Of a DNA stretch of 60,000 nt, positions 1-11,217 are shown piece after piece. A model generated the notes under the pieces. It searched no databases and was not told the DNA's origin. It worked only from the letters and a program-made list of their open reading frames with translations. A program made the position numbers and the translations under genes. How positions within the stretch are numbered: the first letter of the stretch is position 1; each line of letters begins with the position of its first letter. The stretch covers positions 8,921,983-8,981,982 of the forward strand of contig NC_087077.1 in NCBI RefSeq assembly GCF_026151205.1. Direction: 5' to 3'. This stretch comes from Bolinopsis microptera (lineage: Eukaryota; Ctenophora; Tentaculata; Lobata; Bolinopsidae).

Positions 1-561
1 AACCAGATATTGTTGGTCCTACATATTTTATATAGTATAATATAATTTAGTATATCAGGTCGATGATATATATTATATATACGAAATTCACTTTTACAAA
101 GCCTTTTCGTTGCTCCTAATGTTCTCCCCTTCAAGATAATGACCGTTTTAACCATGACTCAGGACTCTGTTTTACATCCATTGTTTGAACATATAATGGG
201 TTTTTTGTTTACCATTTACGTGCTTCCAGTTACAAACAATAAGTTTAGCAGAATTGAAATAATAACTGTCACTACATAACTTCTTCGCGTGTTCACTCAT
301 AATTTCACGATTAAAAGTCTTTGTATTGATGAAATTTAAAACATAACTGTACTCGTAATGACAATAAACATTCGTAATAACTGAACCTAGGTACTATTTG
401 TCCCAAAACAATTCTACATAAAATATATAAGCAAGGTTATAATCTAAGAAAATATTTTCTAAGTTCCACTATTTCAGTCCTCAAATAATCCACGTTTTAA
501 CACACTTTTATGTAAGTCATGGTGTTCTGCTGGTTAAAACTGTAAACAAAACGTGCATCAG
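1..561. other. Gene-free flank
   Basis: AT-rich sequence with no exon, RNA gene or clear repeat that I can support. It lies 3' of the antisense PAN/GCC-like gene that ends at 562. Confidence 0.4.
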
Positions 562-1303
562 TCAAAAGCACTTTTCAGCTTTACCACCCTTCCATCCACA
601 GGTTACTCCTTTGCATTGAGCGCTCAAAAAGCACATCATCTTAGCATCGTCGTGGTTCATCTCTTCCGAGTAGATTGTAGTAGGCCGTATATTGTTATGT
701 GCATCCCAGCAGTACTCGCCATGCAAGAGGTGGCAGTCATTTAAGGACGTTGAACCTGGTTTAGAGACCCTATGTTTAGGGCAGTTTGCACATTCCAGCG
801 GGGAACTCTTGTACTGGTTAGCCGGGCAAGGTCCCTCCTTGCTGAGGCAGGGTTTGAAGGCGGAAGTGGCCCATATGGCACTTACACGTGGTCCATGTGT
901 GTCGTCTTTGAGGAAACACGATCCCTTCTTAATTCCAGTGTTGTAGTAGACTACTGCGTGACACCTGTGGAAATTTATATAAAGAAATAAACCGGAGATA
1001 TATCTTGGATTCAATTGTAAATGTTTTTTAATATGAAAATGTATTCCAAACACTTGCAGAGTTGCAGTGTCATTTATAATGATAGATACAACATAATTAA
1101 ATGATTAAAGAGAGCGCGTTTATAAATGTCTTTATATGGAACCTGTCATCAGTTATGCAGCTATCCTTGCATGCCTGGAAGTTAGGTGCGGTCCACTTAG
1201 CTCCGGCGATATCTCCACCATAAACAACCTTTTTGGGGACATTGCAGTCATCTGCAGCCGCCAGAGCAACCAGAGTAGCACAGAATACAACGAACAACTT
1301 CAT
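562..1303 (-). CDS. Secreted PAN-like cysteine-rich protein, shortened paralog
   Basis: Two-exon model: 1303-1143 and 964-562, joined in phase 2 through gt-ag, giving 187 residues. Exon 1 encodes a signal peptide (MKLFVVFCATLVALAAA) and the start of a PAN/apple-like cysteine module. Exon 2 completes it (VVYYN...GSCFLKD...FKPC), followed by a single CPANQYKSS-type GCC/ephrin-receptor-like repeat and a second PAN-like half (HLLHGEYCWDAHNN). The paralog at 3235-4245 has the same plan, but this copy lacks about three GCC repeats. It stops at KCF, where the paralog continues about 28 residues, apparently after a small frameshift. The product is probably extracellular. Function is unknown. It may be a functional short paralog or a decaying one. 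Confidence 0.7.
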
Positions 1304-3234
1304 CTAAAATCAGTTGGACAATAAATAAATCATAGAATCAATTGACTTGACTTTAAACCCGCCACAACTTACTGTTGTATTGGCTATAAATTGGTTAGCC
1401 AATTCCTAGATAATTCAGTTTAGTTAAAAATACGATTAAACGACTAAAGCACATAATATAGTCGTAATCTCAAAGATGAAAAAGGGATAACTTACTACTT
1501 GAGATAGTAACGATAATAGTACAATAACCAGAACTTGATAAATCTAAGCTTACTAATCTCAACTCATTAAAGCTACCAGACGAATACTGAGTAACCTTAA
1601 CTTATTCTCCGTGATCTAAAATAAAATTCCATCTATCCAGGCCGACCAGAACCAAACCATAACAAGTTCTGCTCCAAATCACATCATACCTCATATATAT
1701 AATGTAATATATTACTGTGTGTGTGGTTTGCATCTCGTCTCCCTGCAAAACTATCAAGTCCACGATATGCTACACCTTGATCTTTTGTCTTTTCACGTCC
1801 CCTTGCTTTCCCTTGTAGTAGCTTTTGTTAATTATGATTCTTTTCGCGTCCTCTTGCGTTAACCCTTTTGTAGCCTTTGTTGAAAAACTCATCACTATTC
1901 CAATTACATCTCCACTCTATTTAGTATTTACTCTAGTCGCCGGAAGGTGTCGAGAGTGCACTTGGCTCTGTAAAATTTTGTCCCCTCAAACAAGTTTTAA
2001 ATTAAGTAAGTAGGTCATTGGTAATGGGCCATTACCAATGACCTACTAATGACCTACTAAGTACAAGTACTAATGCAATGGTACCTCTAAACTAATCACT
2101 TATGTTTCATATTAGTCGCATAAGTGGGAAATTTATACTTCAGCATCTAAATTCTAAAGGGCTTAGAAGCTTGAAGATCGGGCTTAATATGACCACATTA
2201 TCCATGTTTATTCTAACACTATGAAGATTCTGTAGGGCGTAGGCCCCAATTTCTCACTTTTGAAGGAAAAATGAGATATAATGATTTTCACTGAGGTGCA
2301 AAAATACTGGTCATGAGCTAGATCTGCTAGAATCTAGGTGTAGTTGAGTTCGCACTTTGATGTCTACATTGTTTGTCGACATAGGGTCCTTTTTAAGACA
2401 TAACAAACCAGAGCCATTAAGTTATGCAACTTCTATTGGTATTCCTGGTCCTAGAGGGCGAAATCATTAAATTGCCCTCAGGCGCACATATGTTATTTTT
2501 GCATCTCATCTCCTGAGAGTTGAAACTTTGAAAGGACTATTAGTTTAGCTTAAAATTACTGCAATGGCCATATTAATATACAAGCTATGAAGCAACATAC
2601 GGCCATTTTAATTTACAAGCTGTGAGGCAACATAAAATCCACATAGCTTAGTTTTCAAGATATTCATAAAAATTTGTTTTGTGCCTCAGCGAATCCCAAA
2701 ATAGCACTGGGTACAGGTATTATATCTGAATGCAGCTAAATTTTCAACATGACTATTGACCATATTTTAATATTTACATGTACAGGTTCAGTAGCATGGC
2801 TGATTCCCTAAAGTGTAAAGATGTTTATATTTTGCAGAAAAAGTCTAAACTCTATTTGCCTTCTCTCTAGCTCTCTCGGTGTCCTTGATGTAATCCCAGG
2901 ATTTAATTACTAGATAATTACCATTATTTAAACAATTGCTCTGTTTTCTATTGTTTTTACACACAATGTGCTTTTGTTATTACACGCATTTAGCTACAAA
3001 CAATAATTGTAGCAGAATTATTATAATTACTGTCACCAGGTCTTTGTGTGTTTAATTTCAATTTGCAACAAATAAAAATCTTAAATTCGGAGCAAAATTA
3101 TGGTACTCTTATTAACAATCAACAGTCGTGACAACTGAACCTACTTATAGTAGTAAACAAAATTGCCACTCAAATAAATTAGTAAGTATAAATTTAGTAA
3201 GTTCCACTATTTCAGTCCTCAAATCATTCACATC
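1304..3234. other. Intergenic region without recognised gene
   Basis: About 1.9 kb of AT-rich sequence between the two antisense paralogs. Only short unconvincing ORFs are present. The one structure I can support is the hairpin at 2010-2046. Confidence 0.45.
2010..2046. repeat. Perfect 18-bp inverted repeat
   Basis: Two 18-base arms (gtaggtcattggtaatgg and its exact reverse complement) are separated by one base. The sequence taatgacctacta is repeated just downstream. It may be a small foldback or a MITE end; function is unknown. Confidence 0.85.
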
Positions 3235-4245
3235 CTAACATTCCTTGACGGAAGTGTACCACTTCTTCCTCTCTTCCTCGTGCTCTACTCCGCTAGCCAA
3301 ATAACACTCAGAAATTTCTCCTCTCCTCCGTCTACAACTTATCCCCGTGCAGTTAGCATCCTCAAAACAGGCCTCGTTAGCCTCATCGTGGCTCATCTTG
3401 TCGCTGTACACCCCAGTTAACCTCACATTGTCATACAGAACCCAGCAGTGAGCTCCGTTCAGAAGTTCACAGTCATGAGTTGAAGTGGAACCAGCAGGAG
3501 AAACGTACCCATCCCCACATGGTTTACAGTGAGCAGCACCAGTCTCGTCGTTGTAGGTATCAGCAAGACAGGTTTCACAAGATCCCTGGTTGACTCCGTT
3601 GAAGGTACCAATAGGGCACTCCGAGCAGGATGAGGAGCTTGCTCTAGAGAAGTGTCCGGGAGGGCAGGCAGTGCAGCTGCTAGCTCCGTGGGCACTGTAT
3701 GTGTTGTGAGGGCAGCTGCTGCAGGCCCGGGCAGAGGACTTGTACTGTCCTGCTGGGCAGGGACCCTCCTGGTTGATGCAGGGTTGGAAGGCGGCGGTGC
3801 ACCATGCACAGCCAATACGTCCCCAGTGTGAGTTGTCTTTCAAGAAGCACTTTCCCTCAAGGAAACCCCAGTGGTAGTATACTACTCCCTCACACCTGCG
3901 AAAGTTTAAATTAAGTATAAAACCGGAGGCAAATATTAATTTGTAAAGAATTTCGCGGAGGGTTTCAATCATGAAATTTTAGTCTATTTAAAATATTTGC
4001 AATGTCAATGTCATATTTAAATGTCATTATAAAACAAAAATAATTACATTTAATTACAAGAATTATTGCTACTATGTCTATGTTTCAAACCTGTCGTCAC
4101 CTCTGCAGCGATCCTTGCAATCCTGGAAGCTATTTGCATAAAAGGAGTAAATATCTCCAAACCAAACATCCGTGCCGGCAACATTACAATCGTCAGCAGC
4201 AGCCAGACCAGCTAGGGAAACACAAAATACCACGAACAGCTTCAT
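3235..4245 (-). CDS. Secreted PAN-like / GCC-repeat cysteine-rich protein
   Basis: Two exons, 4245-4091 and 3895-3235, joined in phase 2 (gacag|gtttga donor, gcag|gtgtg acceptor), encode 271 residues. A signal peptide (MKLFVVFCVSLAGLAAA) is followed by a PAN/apple-like module with CKDRC and the C-E-G-V-V-Y-Y pattern. Next come about four consecutive GCC2/GCC3 (TNFR/ephrin-receptor-like) repeats with the C-P-x-G-x-[FY] signature. A second PAN-like cysteine module (ELLNGAHCW...CTGISC) leads to the C-terminus WYTSVKEC. There is no membrane segment, so the product is probably secreted. Such domains usually mediate extracellular binding; the ligand cannot be inferred. The domain names are my recognition, not a search result. 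It is the fuller paralog of 562-1303. Confidence 0.8.
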
Positions 4246-4371
4246 CTTGAATCAGTAGAACAATGAATCAAATATAGACATCGATTGACTTTTATAGGTA
4301 TTTAGTTCCTCGCCACTCCCTCTACTGTTACTAAGGACTTATAATTTTGATCTTGGACACACCTTCACAGT

Positions 4372-4885
4372 TTGTCTAAATTCGTGGAATTCCCGTCTGA
4401 ATGGCAGGTAAAAAGACACAACGTTGTGTGAGGTTTTTGGTGGTAGTTATTGTCCTCGTATCACTTACAAATAACCTCCAGTTATCGTCCTGAATCTTTC
4501 CGAGACCTGTCACAAGTTTTGTTAAATATCGGGCAATGTTTGAGCCTATGCCACCATTTCATGATGCGGTGATAGATCCCCACTCTCCAGTGCATTCACT
4601 ATAGTTTGTATTCAACTTCCAATAAAACTTGACAGTTTAACTTATTTGGTTGAGTTGTAGACTGAACGGCGGATAAACAGACAATGTTAGATGAGGCAGT
4701 TTCGGATGGTAGTAGTAATTGTTCATATTGCATCCAAACGTGAACTAAAGTAATAATCCTTAACTAATTTCTTTTCAAAACTTGGCACAAATTTTGGTAA
4801 ACACCACGCACAACTTTTGAGGTGATGCCACCACTTCATGTTGTCACAATAGTTGCCGGGTGAACTCACTACAGCTCGGGCTTTA
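4372..4885. repeat. Diverged tandem duplication, about 260 bp per unit
   Basis: Two adjacent stretches (about 4372-4615 and 4635-4885) share order and many words: ctgaa(t/c)ggc, a ggtggtagt-like run, a cacaa-ttttggtaaa-like run, and gccaccattt/cttcatg. They are clearly related but strongly diverged and contain no open frame. The rest of 4246-5384 shows nothing I can name. Confidence 0.5.
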
Positions 4886-5384
4886 GCAAGACATTAGCCT
4901 GTTTTGAAGCTTATGTTGTAAACTCCGCTATTTCTAGAATAGGAGGGGTCTGGGGTGGGAGGGTTGATACCCTCTGAAATCAACAATTCGACGGGTATTT
5001 TACTTAAATTTCGTAAACGAATCTCTCTGCTACCTATAATACCCCAGTACCCACGTAACGCAGGACATTCTTCGATTCACAGCTTATCACACAGACATTA
5101 TTACTAACATGAAATGAGAATAATCAATCCATCTTTAGAAAAAAATCTAGCCCCAAAGTTTTTAAAGAATCTCATATAATATTGTCCATTTACAAGAGTT
5201 TTCTCCTCCCTCAGCTTCCCCGTAATATTCATAGTTCATACTAATAAATTACGGGTTTCTTGATCTTGATACGAAATGCTCTATTATGGTAGATATCTCA
5301 CACGCTCCTTAAATTGATGTTCAATTAATCCCGTTTTCACACAATAACGTAATTAACCCCATTTAACCGACTAAATCTTCTCAG

Positions 5385-8300
5385 GGTAAGAAATACACCA
5401 GTCAGATATTGAGTAACCTGCTGAAGAGGCAAATAGGGACCCGATACCCGACTGTTGAGTACATCTTGTCCCAGAAAAAGACTGAAAACGAGTCAAGCTT
5501 TAACGACATATTAGATGAACTTATTCAAGGGTAAGCAGGGCGGACAGCTAGCTGATGATAATTATAATCGTAGATAAATTAAAGTAGATGTATGTATATG
5601 ATGAGATATCGAACATTATTAAACGGCACGTGGGCACGAATGGTGATTATTTCTGATAACTCATTCCCATGAGTGTGGTTAATGTTATTGTAGTCTTCCT
5701 TCGACTCTACAGTTATAACGCGCTAACTTTGAAATAAAAGTTCTTTGGTTTTATTACCTTCATTGACTTCTCAAATTTGTTGCTGGCACCAACGAGCTTC
5801 ATTCGTAATAATTATCCAACCCGAAAGATAATATGTTGAGTTAGACTGTGAATTAAATTGAAGTTTAATCTGGCTACTCTATCACGAATGAAGATGTGTT
5901 TCAAATATCATAAATATTGAATGCGCTATCAAATGTTATTCAACGGCTGCTATAACCACATTAGTGGAGAACATCCCAGAAAGTTCAAAAATACAGTTTT
6001 TACTGATGTCAGTCAGTAACGAGATCATATTATATGCTACAGGATAGTAATTAAACCTTATTTAGCAATCTGGATAACTCTTTACTTCTTTAAAAGTATT
6101 GATAACAGTGACATCCTAGTGTATTTCCATCGACCAGAATATCTAGAATTAGTGTTCTATTCTGAGAGTTGCTCACTAAATATATATATTTCAATGTGTC
6201 CTTCATCTGTCCATAAACAAAACCATGGACAGAAACACGATATGGATGTAATTCAGAGATTGTAGCTATTGCACCGAAATACAATACCATGATTTTAATT
6301 GGATCTCCTTTTAATATCACACATTCCTGAGTTCCTCACTAGATCATATTTCCAAATCATTTATCAGGATCGAGATATCAATATAGATCACTATTCAGTA
6401 TTAATAGTTCATGTCTTTAATTCGTTAGCATAATAATAATATATAATATGATGAGTAGAAGTTTACTTAAGATCGTGATGTAATTGAGCGCAAAGAGCAT
6501 GACATACTGATTTGTTTAAAAAAAGTTTACGGTCTCGTAATTTTATTATAGGTGACCTACTAGTGACTAGTGTATATTATTATGTAATTCATATTACATT
6601 CTATTCACTAGAGCATTATATTCACTGATTATTCATTTGTCAGAAATGCATAATTATGCTTCTGTTACTTGTTAGATTATAAAGGTATCATTAGTTAACT
6701 TGTCATTAAGAAATTTTGAGTACATACTTTCATTATATAAAACTCACTTACATGATATAAACTTACATGATCAATGATGTAAGCTTTGTTTTATGAAAAA
6801 TGCCATTTAAGGTATTTGTGTTTATTTTTAAAACATACCTCATATACCTATACCCACATGTTCTATGTAGACATTTAATGCAGGATATTCAACATTTCCT
6901 CTTGTTTATTGCATATATTCTAATAAATCTCTGTAGTTATCTCTCATATCTATTAAGTACTGTTGGAATTATTTCTCATATCTGTAATTATATCTCATAT
7001 CTATTAGGTAATGTTGGAATTATCTCTCATATCTGTAATTATATCTCATATCTATTAGGTAATGTTGGAATTATCTCTCATATCTGTAATTATCTCTCAT
7101 ATCTATTAAATACTGCTGGAATTATCTCTCATATCTGTAATTATCTCTCATATCTATTAAATGCTGTTGGAATTATCTCTCATATCTGTAATTATCTCTC
7201 ATATCTATTAAATGCTGTTGGAATTATCTCTCATATCTGTAATTATCTCTCATATCTATTAAATATTGTTGGAATTATCTCTCATATCTGTAATTATCTC
7301 TCATATCTATTAAGTACTGTTGGAATTATCTCTCATATCTGTAATTATCTCTCCTATCTATAAAATATTGTTGGAATTATCTCTCATATCTGTAATTATC
7401 TCTCATATCTATTAAATACTGTTGGAATTATCTCTCATATCTGTAATTATCTCTCATATCTATTAAATACTGTTGGAATTATCTCTTATATCTGTAATTA
7501 TCTCTCATATCTATTAAATGCTGTTGGAATTATCTCTCATATCTGTAATTATCTCTCATATCTATTAAATATTGTTGGAATTATCTCTCATATCTGTAAT
7601 TATCTCTCATATCTATTAAGTACTGTTGGAATTATCTCTCATATCTGTAATTATCTCTCCTATCTATAAAATATTGTTGGAATTATCTCTCATATCTGTA
7701 ATTATCTCTCATATCTATTAAATACTGTTGGAATTATCTCTCATTACATCTGTAATTATCTCTCATATCTATTAAATACTGTTGGAATTATCTCTCATAT
7801 CTGTAATTATCTCTCATATCTATTAAATACTGTTGGAATTATCTCTCATATCTGTAATTATCTCTCATATCTATTAAATACTGTTGGAATTATCTCTCAT
7901 ATCTGTAATTATCTCTCATATCTATTAAATACTGTTGGAATTATCTCTCATATCTGTAATTATCTCTCATATCTATTAAATACTGTTGGAATTATCTCTC
8001 ATATCTGTAATTATCTCTCATATCTATTAAGTACTGTTGGAATTCTCCAAATTAACTGACATCCCAACTCATGTAGCCTAGTTATAGTAAATATCTCACC
8101 ATATTAACCATATTTATTGTTCAATCATAATATTTATGACAAATATTCCGGGAATATTATTCCCCATATTATTCCCTCAACTATTTGCATTGTAAATACC
8201 CCACACGCTTCCAGGTACGATCACCAAGAAATTGCTCTACATTCCGGGCTGGTGCTCAGAGAATGTACGAAACACGATTCCATTGCCTCCATAGTTCTCT

Positions 8301-10159
8301 CCGATCAGAAATTCTTTGATTTCTTTGTTTACGTTGAAGTCTCTACGTTTGACATCGCCTCTGATGCTTTTGTCACATTTAAGGTAGTAAAAATAAAACC
8401 CTCAATTGATTCAAAGCTTTGGTGGATTGGTTTAATCATAAAAATCGTATCTAAAAAGTTTTGCTTGACTACATATTATGAAATACAATAATATGATTCA
8501 TCTCTTTTCAGGATTTGCTAACTGTACATAAGAACTCGGCAGCTCAGTTTCTAGAAAAGAATTATGATAGATTTTTCACTGATTACAAGAAACTGTTAAA
8601 GTCAGAGAACTACGTTACGCGTAGACAGTCTCTAAAGGTACCTTGATTCTTGTATAATATCCAAACAACATTTAATATTTGAATTTTGAAATTTCACCTT
8701 CATTTTCATCTACAAAACCAAATTAAGGGTTGTTTAAAACCACACAAAGTGCATGGTTTACTTCCTTCATGTGCTCAAAGTTGATAAGTATAAATTCTTG
8801 AGATTTTTGAAATTCTTGAAACTCCTAAAACATATGAATAAGTGAGTGTAGTCACGTTTTGAGGCTGTGTGGTAAATAAAAACCACAGAAATATGTCGAT
8901 TTCTGTAGAAAATGAAAATGTTCTTATTGTGTGTGATGTGATGTTTTAAATGATTTATGAATGTTTCATCGATGCTTAAATCCACTAACTTAAATATTAG
9001 ATATTACAATATTTTACAATTGCGGTCGCATTATGACGCATTACAAAGTGAAATTTCCCTCCTCCAACGGAAACATCTCCAAGGAATGTTTATGAACAAC
9101 CCAGCGCATATTTATACCGCTTTATGATTACTCACAAATATGCATATGTTACAGTTACTGGGTGAATTGTTACTCGATCGGCACAACTATTTGACGATGG
9201 ACAGATATATTGGAAGTGCTGATAATCTCAAGCTAATGATGACTATGTTGGCGGATGGCAGCCGAAGTATTGCCTATGAAGCCTTTCACGTTTTTAAAGT
9301 AAGATAATGCGCGGCGCGTGCTATTACTGGTTTTGAAAGATTTCCTGTGATCTAAGGACTATCTGCCATTGCTACCTGTTCGACGCGCACGAACGCGACG
9401 AACGTTTCATTTACGATTAAATTAACTAGCTTCTGATCTCAGCCATGCTGAGCGGTTATATCGCTATCGTAAGACGTAACTGACTATTTTTTCTAAATTC
9501 TGGTATGTTCCCCGGTTTTAACTCCTCACAATGAATGATATAATCCCTATATTGATAGGGAAAACGGATATTTGTAATTGTGTTGGTTGTTGATCAATGA
9601 TGAGGAAATTTGATACTTGGATAAATATCACTTGTTGGTAACAGCGCTCCTGTGTGAATGGTCTATTCACCTGATTTGAATTTGATAAAATACAGCAATG
9701 AAATGTGCTTGTTTGACAGATACTTTGAGATTAATTTGAATTACCTTTCAGATCTTCGTCGCGAACCCCAACAAGAAAAAGGAGGTTCTAGACATTCTTC
9801 TTAAAAATAAAGAAAGACTTATTGACTTCCTATCTAAATTCCAAAGCGATAGGAAAGGTAAGTAGTTTCTTTTGTCAGTGTTATTCTGATGAGACTAGTT
9901 TATTATAGGCAAACATTTAGTAGCAAGTGTCTGATATGATGATGGGTTTGTCTCAAGTCCAAAATTTAAAAACCTTGATCGTGTGTTTTAGATCATACAT
10001 CTACATGCTCTTTCATTGCTTAATACTTAAACTCACGTTTCTCAATTCACAGAAGAAGAGCAATTTCACGAAGAGCGGGAGTACCTTATCAAACAAGTGA
10101 AATCCTTACAGCGGCCCGTGGAACCGAGCCCTGCGGCTGCAAACGCCCCGGAACAATAG
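5385..10159 (+). CDS. CAB39: Calcium-binding protein 39 / MO25 scaffold, C-terminal exons
   Basis: Six exons fit in phase: 5385-5530, 8215-8383, 8512-8637, 9155-9298, 9752-9857 and 10053-10159 (stop tag), 265 residues in total. They match MO25 from its GKK...QIL segment onward, with [68 protein letters not shown] and [21 protein letters not shown]25 is an armadillo/HEAT-like cytosolic scaffold that stabilises the LKB1-STRAD kinase complex and activates STE20-type kinases. About 95 N-terminal residues known from the family are missing here. The first listed exon starts at a normal acceptor (ctcag), so upstream exons must exist but were not found. The 8215 exon follows a 51-bp minisatellite intron. 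Identity is very secure; completeness is not. Confidence 0.93.
6933..8044. repeat. 51-bp minisatellite, about 22 units
   Basis: About 1.1 kb of head-to-tail units built from ttggaattatctctcat, atctgtaattatctctc and atatctattaaatactg, so each 51-bp unit looks like three related blocks of about 17 bp. Units are highly similar; one near 7741 carries a 3-bp insertion (cattacatc). The array lies in the CAB39 intron between exons 5385-5530 and 8215-8383. Because 51 is a multiple of three, one plus-strand frame stays open across many units. I regard that as a by-product, not a gene. Confidence 0.95.
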
Positions 10160-10375
10160 TCCATTTGTACATAATTAGATATATTATATAGTGCTTGATT
10201 TGCTCTTACCACCCTTTTAAATGTGTTTTGGAAGATCGTTTGTATATCAATAGCAAGGATCACCAATATTGGATCATGCAGTTTTTTCAATGAAATCTTA
10301 AGCGTTGAGGTACTGAAGATTATCACCTCTTTCAATTAGGCTTGATCGCCACACACATTCTTTATTATGTTAGTT

Positions 10376-10381
10376 AATAAA
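10376..10381 (+). terminator. Polyadenylation signal of CAB39
   Basis: A canonical aataaa lies 217 bases after the CAB39 stop codon, in AT-rich sequence. It is the most likely 3'-end signal for that transcript. Confidence 0.5.
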
Positions 10382-11217
10382 CTAAGTTACAAAAGGTTGA
10401 GCCTCTAAAAGTCTAAAGTGGTGTAACACCATTTTTGCTTAACAATAGTGAATAGTTCCAATATCCAACGTAATTGGGAAACTCGAAACGAGTCAATCAA
10501 ACGCACGAATTTCAGTCGCAAATGGTTCACCTTTAATAATAGGCATCATAAATTATGATGACCATTGCTGTCGTCTGTTTACCAATCTAAATAATGAAAC
10601 TTGCCATTTTTCATCCCTTTTAAAATTTCTATTAAGCTGGTTCATGCTGACCGAAATGCGGTACGATTAAAACTTTGATTATGTTCATATCAATCAAGAA
10701 GACCAATTTTCGCACCTTTTTGAAGTAAAGTATGTTTTGGAATTTTTTAGTTGTGAATACGTTGCATAGCACTATACTGGGATGCAAACTGTGGCTCTTG
10801 CTAACGCCAATCCGATCATGGACTGGAATTTTATTAACGACTATCTTGATCTTAGGGTGTGCTGGAATTATTGTTGGTCGGAATGTTAAATTCGAAGATT
10901 GGGTATTTAAAGAATTGGGGTCCATGAAGTTCACATGCCAGTCGTGTGTTAGGTTTTGTCAGATTGGGGTTGATCGTTAAAACGGGGACGTTATGTTAGT
11001 TCTACAGTTTATATCTGCCATGTAAAATTATTTTATGCTTAATATTTTTGGTTCATCTAAATTCACTGCGTTATCTTGAGTTTTTCTATATATATTCAGT
11101 AAATTTAATTTACTTGAAATGCCACCTAGTTCTTAGTACTCATTAAAAACGGCTTATTACTCGTTGAAAAACGGCTATATAACTAAAAATTAATGTTTTA
11201 CTTAACTGTTCAATAGA
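10382..11217. other. Intergenic spacer CAB39-EMC10
   Basis: There is no supported gene. Overlapping open frames on both strands (10632-10980) resemble nothing I know. The region must contain the EMC10 promoter, but no specific motif is evident. Confidence 0.4.

Noticed and set aside
3459-3815. 118-codon minus-strand ORF overlapping the GCC-repeat exon
   Set aside because: It is a shadow frame of the cysteine-rich gene, which has the recognisable domains and splice phases.
6800-7363. Plus-strand ORF of 187 codons with a 17-residue repeat
   Set aside because: It is produced by a 51-bp minisatellite whose period is divisible by three. It lies in a CAB39 intron and has no domain or initiation context.
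6933-8044. Possible CRISPR-like array
   Set aside because: Units are contiguous with no variable spacers, and the window is from an animal genome.
10632-10980. Overlapping sense and antisense ORFs of about 80-100 codons
   Set aside because: Both are open by chance over the same bases. Neither has recognisable motifs or flanking exon signals.
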